Positions 35,195 through 42,872 of a stretch of 64,000 nucleotides of DNA are shown piece after piece. Every line of letters starts with the position of its first letter. Position 1 is the first letter of the stretch. The DNA is from Alistipes sp. (lineage in GTDB: Bacteria > Bacteroidota > Bacteroidia > Bacteroidales > Rikenellaceae). Position numbers and translations under genes: made by a program. The notes below the pieces were generated by a model. The model was given only the letters and a program-made list of their open reading frames with translations, did not search any database and was not told the origin of the DNA. Location: assembly GCA_017465055.1 (NCBI GenBank), contig JAFTWZ010000014.1, positions 1 to 64,000 of the forward strand, written 5' to 3'.

Positions 35195-35914
35195 TTATTC
35201 GCTCTGTTTTGGCCTGCGTGTGCGCTGACGATGTCGGCCGTGGCCGCTGCGCGAGCCCCTGCCGCCGTGCTTGCCGCCGTGCTCCGATGCTGCGGTCGAT
35301 GGTTGCACCGAGATGATGCTTAGTGCTCCATCCTTAGGCTCGCGCGCCTGCATAGTCTCGAGGATACGCGGACATATCCAGGCATCCGTAGCTGCATACT
35401 CCTGTTGTTGGGGTGTGAGGCTTTCGGCCTCCCAGTTACTCAGTCGCTGGGCCTTCGAGACGCGCTGGCCGAGGACTATCGCCGAGAGCTTACGCAGGCT
35501 CTTCTCCTCGATACCCCAGCGTGAGGCCTCGACCTGTAGGTCGACAAAGCCGTCGGCGTGGAAGTGACGCAGGGCGTGTAGCGAACGTATGTCGCCCGTT
35601 ACGTCTGCTCCGACCTTGAGAATCTGGCGCGAGCCAAGTATCTTGAGTATTCGGTTATCGAGGCGTATGTGTGAGAGGCGGAAGAGGTAGCACACCGAGG
35701 CTGTCGCGAGCTGCAGTAACCCCACCTTGTAGCTTACGCCTGCGCGGAACGAGGGGCGTGTCTCGGTGTCGAAGCCTATGATTTCCGAGCGTTGCAGGTC
35801 GCTGCACGCCGCCTCCACCTGCTCCTCGCTGTCGACGATGACTATGCGCCCGGGGAATCGGGCTGCAGGGAGCTGTGCTACGCTGTCGTTGTCTATGGTA
35901 TTAAGAAACCCCAT
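35195..35914 (-). CDS. 3'-5' exonuclease, DEDDy/RNase D-like
   Basis: Single-domain DnaQ-fold exonuclease of 239 residues from ATG 35914. The open frame extends 19 codons further, but MGFLNTIDNDSVAQLPAARF begins as family members do. Catalytic motifs: ExoI GFDTETRPSF (about 45-54), ExoII KVGADVTGDIRSL, ExoIII YAATDAW (Tyr and Asp). LQVEASRWGIEEKSLRKLSAIVLG is the family's central helix pair. The HRDC domains of RNase D are absent. The last about 40 residues are a basic, Gly/Arg/His-rich tail (GKHGGRGSRSGHGRHRQRTRR) that may bind nucleic acid. It sits directly downstream of recQ, suggesting a shared role in DNA or RNA metabolism. Confidence 0.88.
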   Translation of the reverse strand: MGFLNTIDNDSVAQLPAARFPGRIVIVDSEEQVEAACSDLQRSEIIGFDTETRPSFRAGVSYKVGLLQLATASVCYLFRLSHIRLDNRILKILGSRQILKVGADVTGDIRSLHALRHFHADGFVDLQVEASRWGIEEKSLRKLSAIVLGQRVSKAQRLSNWEAESLTPQQQEYAATDAWICPRILETMQAREPKDGALSIISVQPSTAASEHGGKHGGRGSRSGHGRHRQRTRRPKQSE

Positions 35915-35980
35915 TAAGGTCTGTTGGCAATTTATTAATCTGTTATCGGTTGTCGGAAGCTTGCCGACCAACGTACAAAG

Positions 35981-37891
35981 TTACTCAATAATTTTCAGTT
36001 TTCCACCATCGGTGACCGAAATTTCGCCCTCGTGGAACAAATTATCTATCCGCTGGACCACAATAGCGCTGTTGATGCTGAAGCGTTTGACTATATCTTT
36101 AACGCTTAGCGACTCGTTGGCCACAAGGCTAAGTATCTGATTATCTATATCCTCGTAGTTAATCTTCGAAGTTCGTTTAGCACGACATACGTCGCATACA
36201 CCGCAGGGCTGGGCATCCTCGCTACCGAAGTACTCCTCGATAACCTTGCTACGACACTCCTCCGTAGCGGTGGCATAGCGTAGCATACTTTTGAAGCGCT
36301 CGGTGGCTAACTTCTGGCGCTGGTGATAGGTCTCGGGGGCGATAAAGACATCGTTGGTCGGCAGGCGCTCCGAGTTGAAGTGTATCATTGGCGAGTGCGA
36401 TGCTGGGATGTAGCGTATTATATGCATATTCCACAGCATCTTAAGAAGCTCGTGAACACGCTCTGGTGAGAGGTTTGCAGCAGTGGCAATGTGCAGCTCG
36501 TCGATGGTGCGAAAGTGTGTGAAGACACCGTTGTAGAGGCGTAGGATGGCATAGAGCATACTATCCATATCGTTGCCTCCGGCGTTGAGCTTATAAAGCG
36601 AGTCGCGGCTACAGCAGAACATCAGCTTGGCGGGGTTATCCTGCTCGTCGAGTAGCGTTACAAGGTTGTTATACTCCAGAATCTTGAGTGCGTTAACTAC
36701 CTTAGTGTGCGATAGGTGTGTGGCGAAGCAGAAGTCGTATATGTTGAACTGTAGCGTAGCACCCTCGCCATCACCGATGGCGATTTGCAGATAGTTGCAT
36801 ACCAGTTCGTATATGCGCTTGATGTCGGCAATCGGCGGATACTCCGCATCGAAGAGCCGCTCGATGCGCTCCGCATCCTTGTTGTCGACCAAGAGTACGG
36901 CATAGCTACGCTGCCCATCGCGACCTGCTCGGCCCGCCTCCTGGTAGTATGCCTCCAGCGAGTCGCACATAGAGTAGTGTATGACAAAGCGCACATCGGC
37001 CTTGTCGATACCCATACCGAAGGCATTGGTGGCCACCATAATACGCGTACGCCCCTCGCGCCAGTCGTCCTGACGTAGACTGCGCTCAACAGATGGCAAC
37101 CCTGCGTGGTAGAAGTTGGCGCTTATGCCCTCTTGTTGGAGCTTCTCGGCCAGCTGTTCGCACCCTTCGCGAGTGCGCATATAGATTATTCCCGAGCCAG
37201 CGACGTTCTGGAGTATGTGGAGCATATGTTGCTGTTTGTCGTCGACGTTGCGCACTACGTACGATAGGTTAGGACGTGCGAAGCTTGTTCGCAGGATGTG
37301 TGGTCGCTGGAACTTTAGGTGGCGCATAATATCCTCGGCTACGAGCTTCGTTGCCGAGGCCGTAAGTGCTAATACTGGTGCCTCGGGGGCATACTCTCGT
37401 ATCTCGGCAATGCGAAGGTAGGAGGGACGAAAGTCGTAGCCCCACTGCGAGATGCAGTGTGCCTCGTCGACGGCGATAAGCGATATATTCATACGCCTAA
37501 GCCTTACGCGAAAGGCATCGGTGGCCAAGCGCTCGGGGGCGATATATAGAAGCTTGACATCGCCGTAGGTGCAGTTGTCTAAGGCGATGTCTATGCGTCG
37601 TGAGTCCATACCAGAGTGTACGGCTACGGCCGCAATGCCACGTCGGCGTAGCTGATCGACTTGGTCCTTCATCAAGGCAATCAGCGGTGTCACGACGATG
37701 CAAAGACCCTCGAGCATAAGGGCTGGAACTTGATAGGTGATAGACTTACCTCCACCGGTAGGCATCAGTGCTAAGGTGTCGCGTCCAGCGAGTATGCTGT
37801 CGATAATGTCGCGCTGCACAGGGCGGAAGCTCTCGTAGCCCCACCATTTGCGTAGCACCTCCTCTGGAGAGGAGGGCATACCATTGCCCAT
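35981..37891 (-). CDS. recQ: ATP-dependent DNA helicase RecQ
   Basis: A 3'-5' DNA helicase for recombination and fork repair. ATG 37891 gives 636 residues; an in-frame GTG at 37915 would add eight, but the promoter -7 box ends at 37920, leaving no room. Motifs from this start: MPTGGGKSITYQ (about 41), DEAHCISQWGYDFRP (about 138), NLSYVVRN, MATNAFGMGIDKADVRFVIH, and YYQEAGRAGRDG. The RecQ zinc-binding cysteines CRSKVIEEYFG...CGVCDVCRAKR lie at about 555-580. A C-terminal winged helix ends the protein and there is no HRDC domain. It heads a minus-strand run with an exonuclease and rlmI, divergent from the PqqD-like gene. Confidence 0.94.
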   Translation of the reverse strand: MGNGMPSSPEEVLRKWWGYESFRPVQRDIIDSILAGRDTLALMPTGGGKSITYQVPALMLEGLCIVVTPLIALMKDQVDQLRRRGIAAVAVHSGMDSRRIDIALDNCTYGDVKLLYIAPERLATDAFRVRLRRMNISLIAVDEAHCISQWGYDFRPSYLRIAEIREYAPEAPVLALTASATKLVAEDIMRHLKFQRPHILRTSFARPNLSYVVRNVDDKQQHMLHILQNVAGSGIIYMRTREGCEQLAEKLQQEGISANFYHAGLPSVERSLRQDDWREGRTRIMVATNAFGMGIDKADVRFVIHYSMCDSLEAYYQEAGRAGRDGQRSYAVLLVDNKDAERIERLFDAEYPPIADIKRIYELVCNYLQIAIGDGEGATLQFNIYDFCFATHLSHTKVVNALKILEYNNLVTLLDEQDNPAKLMFCCSRDSLYKLNAGGNDMDSMLYAILRLYNGVFTHFRTIDELHIATAANLSPERVHELLKMLWNMHIIRYIPASHSPMIHFNSERLPTNDVFIAPETYHQRQKLATERFKSMLRYATATEECRSKVIEEYFGSEDAQPCGVCDVCRAKRTSKINYEDIDNQILSLVANESLSVKDIVKRFSINSAIVVQRIDNLFHEGEISVTDGGKLKIIE

Positions 37892-37919
37892 ATCATACCA
37901 TTTTTGCTGTTCCACGACG

Positions 37920-37927
37920 CAAAGTTA
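37920..37927 (-). promoter_or_regulatory. Promoter -7 box of recQ
   Basis: Minus-strand TAACTTTG. Its position decides the recQ start: the in-frame GTG at 37915 would lie upstream of or on the transcript start. Confidence 0.62.
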
Positions 37928-37971
37928 CAATTTTTCTCTGCCCACACCTCTCTTTAATCAATATTTTTTAC

Positions 37972-37979
37972 TACCTTTG
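37972..37979 (+). promoter_or_regulatory. Promoter -7 box of the PqqD-like gene
   Basis: TACCTTTG, 28 bases before ATG 38008; the upstream -33 element is weak (TCTTTA around 37951). Confidence 0.6.
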
Positions 37980-38007
37980 CACCAAACTTGGCTCATAGAC
38001 TTAGGGT

Positions 38008-38274
38008 ATGAAGATTAAGGATAAGTACAAAGTTAGAGAGATGGCTGGCGAGCACGTGGTGATTATGCAAGGTCATCACGGCAAAGACCTTACTAAGATT
38101 ATATCGCTTAACGAGAGTGCCTTATACCTTTGGCGAGCAATCGAGGGTAGCGAGTTTAACGTCGACAGGGTTGCCGAACTCTTGGCTGAGCACTACGGTA
38201 TCGACGACGAGGTGGCACATCGCGACGCCGCTCGCTGGGTCGATAAACTCGAAGAGTGCGGACTTATCGAGTAG
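38008..38274 (+). CDS. PqqD-family protein
   Basis: PqqD-like proteins are small winged-helix peptide-binding modules (RRE fold) that deliver precursor peptides to radical SAM or other RiPP enzymes. The 88-residue product fits: KYKVREMAGEHVVI, then KIISLNESALYLWRAIEG (the N-x-(S/T)-A-xx-(I/L)-W core), DVDRVAELLAEHYG-like helix (written here as NVDRVAELLAEHYG) and VDKLEECGLIE. No radical SAM or precursor peptide is nearby, so a RiPP role cannot be claimed. It is 69 bases upstream of the His-rich membrane gene and may be in the same transcript as the metal locus. Confidence 0.85.
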   Translation: MKIKDKYKVREMAGEHVVIMQGHHGKDLTKIISLNESALYLWRAIEGSEFNVDRVAELLAEHYGIDDEVAHRDAARWVDKLEECGLIE

Positions 38275-38343
38275 TAGGTAAGGATTAAGGCGTAGATTTG
38301 TACTTAATAGAGGGCACGAAGTAGAGGGCAAGAAGAGTAAGAT

Positions 38344-38769
38344 ATGGCGCGACGAAGAGGAATATACGCATTTTTGCTGGTGGTGATCTATATCGCCGCT
38401 TCGACGCTGTCGTCCATCTCGCTGCTTGTATGTGACCATCACCACCACCATCACCACCACGTCGAGGAGTGTCACCGCTCGGGTTGCACCTGTCACGGCT
38501 TAGTCTTCGATAACGACTGCTGCGACCACCATCACCCCATACTCGGCGACAACCACACCGACTACATTGATTCATCAAATAGAAGCGTCTCGCGTACGCT
38601 TCAGGCGATGCCATTGATACTTGCGCACATCGTGGTGCCTACGCTCGATGGCGAGCAATCGCTCTATCAATATACGCTCTTTAGGCGAGAACCTATCCAG
38701 GAGCTCGGCTCACTAAGACCGCCACATACGCTGGCGGCAGGCCTTCGCGCACCCCCATATTTGGCATAG
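38344..38769 (+). CDS. His/Cys-rich single-pass membrane protein, likely metal-binding
   Basis: Uncharacterised; 141 residues. A basic start and one hydrophobic segment (about 8-28) are followed by CD, eight consecutive His, VEECHRSGCTCHG and DNDCCDHHHP (about 29-65), a dense cluster of His and Cys ligands on the non-cytoplasmic side. The C-terminal half is unremarkable and ends LRAPPYLA. This pattern resembles DUF6769-type proteins found before TonB receptors in Bacteroidota (recalled, not verified). With the TonB receptor and HMA protein that follow, a role in copper, zinc or nickel binding is the best inference. The His run is encoded by CAC/CAT repeats that could expand or contract. Confidence 0.75.
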   Translation: MARRRGIYAFLLVVIYIAASTLSSISLLVCDHHHHHHHHVEECHRSGCTCHGLVFDNDCCDHHHPILGDNHTDYIDSSNRSVSRTLQAMPLILAHIVVPTLDGEQSLYQYTLFRREPIQELGSLRPPHTLAAGLRAPPYLA

Positions 38770-38871
38770 AGATTACGGCTGTGGCTGTAATGATTGGCTG
38801 AGTTCGCTATATTCTGTCGTAAATAACGGGTTGAAATATAGTAGCTTAGCTTGGATGTATGAGTATATATT

Positions 38872-38885
38872 GGTACGTTCGTACC
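38872..38885. promoter_or_regulatory. 14-bp inverted repeat upstream of the TonB receptor
   Basis: GGTACG-TT-CGTACC, perfect arms, ending 34 bases before ATG 38920. The position fits an operator or a small mRNA hairpin. No TAnnTTTG box is visible beside it, so the role is open. Confidence 0.45.
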
Positions 38886-38919
38886 GCCAAAATAGTATAA
38901 TTAACCTAAGCCAAACAAA

Positions 38920-41292
38920 ATGCGAAAATCAATAATCATAGCACTTATAGCGCTTCTATGCCTCCCCTTTGCGGCGGCAGCGCAGCGTACGCTCTCGGGT
39001 AAGGTGACCGACGAGGCAACAAAACAGCCTCTTGTAGGCGCTACGCTCTACTGGAAGAATACCACAGCAGGTACTACGACATCGGCAGATGGTAGCTACT
39101 CGCTTAAGCGTGTCTCGGGCTTCGAGACCATTGTTGTCGACTACCTCGGCTACGACATTGTAGAAATCGAGGTGTCGAAGGATGTCACCACGCTCGATAT
39201 CGAGCTTAAGCCTTCGGCCGTAGATATCGACGCGGTTATTGTCGAGGGCCAGCAGCGCGGTAACTTCTCGAAGAGTAGCGGCATCACGCGCCAGGAGCAG
39301 ATATCGTTCGCAGGACTCTGTAAGATGGCCTGCTGCTCGCTTGCCGAGTCGTTCGAGAACTCGGCCTCGGTGACCGTAGGCTATAGCGACGCTATCTCGG
39401 GAGCACGACAGATTAAGATGCTCGGCCTGGCTGGCACCTATACACAGATTCTCGACGAGAACCGCCCTATTATGCAGGGTGCAGGTGCAGCCTATGGCCT
39501 CAGCTATACGCCTGGTATGTGGCTCAACTCTATTCAGGTATCTAAGGGTGTTGCTTCGGTTACTGCTGGCCACGAGGCTATCACTGGTCAGATTAACCTC
39601 GAGCACCGTAAGCCTACCGACGACGAGCGTCTATTCCTTAACCTATACTTCGACTCGGAGCTTCGACCCGAGATAAATATCTCGTCGGCGATTCCCTTGA
39701 CCGAGGATAAGAGCCTCTCGACAGTGATTATGGCTCACGGCTCTATGCACCCTATGTCGCACGACGATAATGGCGACGGCTTTGTCGATATGCCAAAGTC
39801 ACACCAGATAAACGTGGCTAACAAGTGGCTGTGGCAGACGCCTGGTGGTACGCAGCTACGATGGGGCTGGAAGTACCTTCAGGAGAATCGCCTCGGTGGT
39901 GCTCACGGCTATAAGAAGGGTCTCTACGACCAGATGATGGACAATCCGTTGGATACGCCTTACGGCTCGAATATCCACAACCGCAATATCAATGCGTATG
40001 CTAAGCTGGGCTTGCCTATAGGCCCTGAGCGCACATTTACGGGCGATCCTAATGACGCTGTGCAGAACAACTTTGCGATGGTATTGGATTATGATAACTA
40101 CCTCACAGACTCCTATTTTGGTATCAACACGGTAGATGTAGTCGAGAATACCACGCGATTCAATGCCACCTATGCACACTATTTTACCCAGCGCTCGTCG
40201 CTTAATGCAGGTGCTTCGTTCTACCTCCGTGCTATGGATAACGACTACCTTCAGCAGCGTGTCGAGGGTGCGAAGCCTACAGAGAGTTGGGGCTTCGATG
40301 ATGAGTCGATGCTTATCGAGCCAGGCCTATTTGCCGAGTATACCTACCAGATCGAGGAGAAGTTCTCGTTAGTTGTAGGTCTTCGTGGTGACTACTCAAA
40401 AATTAATGGTGACTACTACTACGATGGCGCTAACAAGGGTCAGATACTAATCACCCCGCGCTCGCATATCCGCTGGAGCATCACCCCACGTACTACGCTC
40501 CGCGCCTCGGCAGGTATGGGCTACCGTCGTCAGAACCTTGTTACCGATAACATATGGATGATGACCACGTCGCGCGATATCAAGGTTAACGACCCTGAGT
40601 ATGGCTTTGCGAAGCTAAATGACGATATGGAGGCCGCTGCTACGTTCGGTGGTAGCCTCTCGCAGACCTTCCGTCTTGCTGGCGACGACCAGGCGACTAT
40701 CAGCGTTGACTACTTCCGTACGCAGTTCTTCAACACTATGGTCTTCGACCAAGAGACGGCAGATAACACCATACTTATATATAATAGCAAGGGTAAGTCG
40801 TTTACCGATAACTATCAGATCGACTTTAACTGGACACCATTCCGAGGCTTCGATCTCTTTGCAACGTTCCGCTATACCAATGCAAAGATGACCGTCGAGC
40901 GTGATGATAAGAGCTACCTTGTGGAGCGACCACTCACCTCGCGCTTCAAGGGCCTTATCAACATCCAGTACGCCGTCCGCCGCTGGGTATTCGACGTCAC
41001 GGCGCAGCTCAACGGCCCTATGCGTCTGCCTGAGCTGGATGGCGATATGGTTGCGGCCGTAGAGAATCCTACATTGTCACCCATCTATCCTATGTTCTTT
41101 GCGCAGGTGAGCTACAAGGTTAGCAACCTCACCATCTACTTAGGATGCGAGAATATCGGTAACTACAAGCAGCCAAAGCCTATCGTAGTTCCCGAGGGTG
41201 GCCCTTATGCCCCTGGCTTTAACTCTTCGATGGTGTGGGGACCGCTTACAGGTGTGAAGGGTTATGTAGGTATACGTCTCAACATATATTAA
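38920..41292 (+). CDS. TonB-dependent receptor, probable metal/metallophore transporter
   Basis: Outer-membrane active transporter. The 790-residue product has a Sec signal (to about 21, AAAAQ), a carboxypeptidase-D-like domain at about 22-105 (TLSGKVTDEATKQPLVGATLYW), the plug from about 108, and a C-terminal barrel ending LTGVKGYVGIRLNIY with a terminal aromatic. The plug includes an unusual CKMACCSLAESFENSASVTVGYSD (begins at about 137), and GARQIKMLGLAG and SKGVASVTAGHEAITGQINLE. No SusD partner follows, so it is not a SusC-type glycan porter. Neighbours (His-rich protein, HMA protein) and the Cys-rich plug favour a metal substrate. A His/Met/Asp-rich segment (MAHGSMHPMSHDDNGDG, about 270) is a further potential ligand site. 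Confidence 0.88.
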   Translation: MRKSIIIALIALLCLPFAAAAQRTLSGKVTDEATKQPLVGATLYWKNTTAGTTTSADGSYSLKRVSGFETIVVDYLGYDIVEIEVSKDVTTLDIELKPSAVDIDAVIVEGQQRGNFSKSSGITRQEQISFAGLCKMACCSLAESFENSASVTVGYSDAISGARQIKMLGLAGTYTQILDENRPIMQGAGAAYGLSYTPGMWLNSIQVSKGVASVTAGHEAITGQINLEHRKPTDDERLFLNLYFDSELRPEINISSAIPLTEDKSLSTVIMAHGSMHPMSHDDNGDGFVDMPKSHQINVANKWLWQTPGGTQLRWGWKYLQENRLGGAHGYKKGLYDQMMDNPLDTPYGSNIHNRNINAYAKLGLPIGPERTFTGDPNDAVQNNFAMVLDYDNYLTDSYFGINTVDVVENTTRFNATYAHYFTQRSSLNAGASFYLRAMDNDYLQQRVEGAKPTESWGFDDESMLIEPGLFAEYTYQIEEKFSLVVGLRGDYSKINGDYYYDGANKGQILITPRSHIRWSITPRTTLRASAGMGYRRQNLVTDNIWMMTTSRDIKVNDPEYGFAKLNDDMEAAATFGGSLSQTFRLAGDDQATISVDYFRTQFFNTMVFDQETADNTILIYNSKGKSFTDNYQIDFNWTPFRGFDLFATFRYTNAKMTVERDDKSYLVERPLTSRFKGLINIQYAVRRWVFDVTAQLNGPMRLPELDGDMVAAVENPTLSPIYPMFFAQVSYKVSNLTIYLGCENIGNYKQPKPIVVPEGGPYAPGFNSSMVWGPLTGVKGYVGIRLNIY

Positions 41293-41725
41293 TTTGTTGT
41301 GATAAGGCATCATCTGCGGCGTTTAGCTTGTTTGCAAATTCCTCATTTACCTCAAGTAAACTCCGGATTTGCAAACTTCGACTAACCACCACATCTAATG
41401 CCTTCTGACAACAAATATTTGTGGTGATAAGGGGCTATCTTCGAAGCTTTGCTTGTCTGAAAAATGCTCATTTACCTCGAGTAAACTCCGCTTTTTCAGC
41501 CTGCGACAAATCTTCAAATCTAATCCCTTCTAACAACAAATCGGGTTCTTTCGTTGTGATAAGGCATCATCTGCGGCATCTGGCTTGTCCTTCAAATGCT
41601 CACATACGTCAAGTATGCTCCGCTTTGAAGTCCTGCGACCAGCTGTCACATCTAATGCCTTCTAACAACAAATATTTGTGGTGATAAGGGGTCATCTTCA
41701 AATCTAACCCCTTCTGACAACAAAT
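41293..41725. repeat. Tandem cluster of four hairpin repeat elements
   Basis: Copies: 41293-41416, 41418-41541, 41549-41673 and a short 41675-41725. Each begins TTTGTTGTGATAAGG-like and ends CCTTCTrACAACAAAT, so the ends are inverted repeats. Copies 1 and 3 have AAGGCAT...ATGCCTT; copies 2 and 4 have AAGGGGC/T...ATCCCTT/ACCCCTT. Full copies enclose a second hairpin around a constant core (TTTACCTCrAGTAAACTCC or CATACGTCAAGTATGCTCC). Its stem differs in each copy yet stays paired: TTTGCAAAT/ATTTGCAAA, CTGAAAAA/TTTTTCAG, CTTCAAA/TTTGAAG. Copy 4 keeps only the outer arms. The first copy starts at the base after the TonB stop. This cluster fills nearly all of the 493-bp gap. Confidence 0.85.
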
Positions 41726-41785
41726 TGTGATTGCAAGAGACAATTAACCAAGAAACAAAACGTTAAATATAAAAACAATAGAGTT

Positions 41786-42196
41786 ATGAAAAAGATTCTT
41801 TTAGTGTGCCTCGTGGCACTTTTCAGCGTCGCACTAGCCGATGCTCAGCAGCCTCAGAAGGGCAAGAAGCAGACCGTAACAACTACATTCGTAACCGATA
41901 TCGACTGCGAGGGTTGTGCTAAGAAGGTGACAAACACCATCCCTTACGAGAAGGGTGTTAAGGATGTGCAGGTAGACGTCCCATCGAAGACCGTTACCGT
42001 GACATACGACCCAGCGAAGACCAACGAGGAGGCGTTGGTTAAGGCCTTCTCAAAGATTAAGATCAACGCCTCGGCAGAGGGTTGCACCGATGGCTGCTGT
42101 GGCCACGACCACAAGGCCGAGAAGAAGGAGTGCACCGATGCTTGCTGCGAGGGTCACAACCACAACCACGACCACGGTCATAGCCACAACCATTAG
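41786..42196 (+). CDS. Periplasmic HMA-domain metallochaperone with His/Cys tail
   Basis: The 136-residue product has a Sec signal (MKKILLVCLVALFSVALADAQ), then an HMA domain at about 30-95 with the metal-binding C41-x-x-C44 (DIDCEGCAKKV) and the usual VKDVQVDVPSKTVTVTYDP. The tail carries GCTDGCCGHDHKAEKKE, CTDACCEGHNHN and DHGHSHNH, i.e. two CC-G-H clusters and a His ladder. HMA domains bind Cu(I) or Zn(II)/Cd(II). Export makes it a likely periplasmic buffer or chaperone serving the upstream TonB system. A gap of 493 bp full of repeats separates it from the receptor gene, and no consensus promoter is visible in the 60 bases between repeats and ATG. Confidence 0.87.
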   Translation: MKKILLVCLVALFSVALADAQQPQKGKKQTVTTTFVTDIDCEGCAKKVTNTIPYEKGVKDVQVDVPSKTVTVTYDPAKTNEEALVKAFSKIKINASAEGCTDGCCGHDHKAEKKECTDACCEGHNHNHDHGHSHNH

Positions 42197-42215
42197 TAGA
42201 GATTCATACTTACAC

Positions 42216-42256
42216 AATTAGTGAGGGCGACTATTCGTTAGTCGCCCTCACTAATT
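42216..42256. terminator. Bidirectional terminator between HMA gene and FNT gene
   Basis: Arms AATTAGTGAGGGCGACTA (42216-42233) and TAGTCGCCCTCACTAATT (42239-42256) pair perfectly over 18 bp with a 5-nt loop. Short T/A runs on both sides serve convergent transcripts. Confidence 0.9.
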
Positions 42257-42275
42257 TTATAAGTAAGCCTATGCT

Positions 42276-42872
42276 CTATGGCTGGAACTCCTTGCCCATA
42301 AACCAGCGAGGGAGGTTGCAACCGACATAGTTGCCGATGATGGCCCACAGCCACGCCCAGAGCATCATCACGTCGAAGCGTCCCACGACGAGTGCTACGC
42401 CGTAGTAGTAGGCGTCAGCAACGCAGTGCGGAAGGCCGCACATAATAAACACCGGAACGCCAAAGAGCAGTGGTAGGTAGTTGCTCTTGCGTGCTCCATA
42501 GACCGCTAAGGTCATAATCATACCGGTGCCTATGCTCGTAACTAATAGTCCGTGCCACGAGGCTGCGAGGCGTGCCGCGAGAATCGTGTCGAGGTGCGAA
42601 TGGACAGCGTCGTTAGCGACGTATAGCGTGATAACGGCGGCCAAGAGGCAGCCGACGCTATTGCCTATAAGCATAGGGATGAGCCTCCACGACTCGCGGT
42701 AGGGCAGGTATCCCGACTTGCCGGTATAGAGCTGCGCGCCGCACATTACGACACAGAGCAGGCCAAAGGCGAAGAGCACAGCGCCTGCAAGGCCCCCGAC
42801 GCGTAGATATACCAAGCCGGCGATGCCGATCAGTAGACCGGCAAACACCGACATCGACATAAAGCCTCTCAT
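42276..42872 (-). CDS. Formate/nitrite transporter family channel (short)
   Basis: Pentameric aquaporin-like channel family for formate, nitrite or hydrosulfide. The 198-residue product is shorter than FocA (about 280) but has about six hydrophobic segments. It shows AGLLIGIAGLVYLRVGG, GAQLYTGKSGYLP (family T-G-x-x loop), GNSVGCLLAAV, and the central-pore histidine motif MCGLPHCVADAYYYG (about 148-162). It ends NYVGCNLPRWFMG. The start ATG shares one base with the leuS stop, so the two are translationally coupled, an odd pairing. The transported anion cannot be assigned from sequence. Confidence 0.83.
   Translation of the reverse strand: MRGFMSMSVFAGLLIGIAGLVYLRVGGLAGAVLFAFGLLCVVMCGAQLYTGKSGYLPYRESWRLIPMLIGNSVGCLLAAVITLYVANDAVHSHLDTILAARLAASWHGLLVTSIGTGMIMTLAVYGARKSNYLPLLFGVPVFIMCGLPHCVADAYYYGVALVVGRFDVMMLWAWLWAIIGNYVGCNLPRWFMGKEFQP

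Noticed and set aside
38008..38274. RiPP biosynthesis cluster
   Set aside because: Only a PqqD-like protein is present; no precursor peptide, radical SAM enzyme or exporter is adjacent.
41421..41684. 87-codon plus-strand frame
   Set aside because: It lies wholly in the hairpin repeats and its peptide is the repeat read twice (SNxxLxPSNNK ends).
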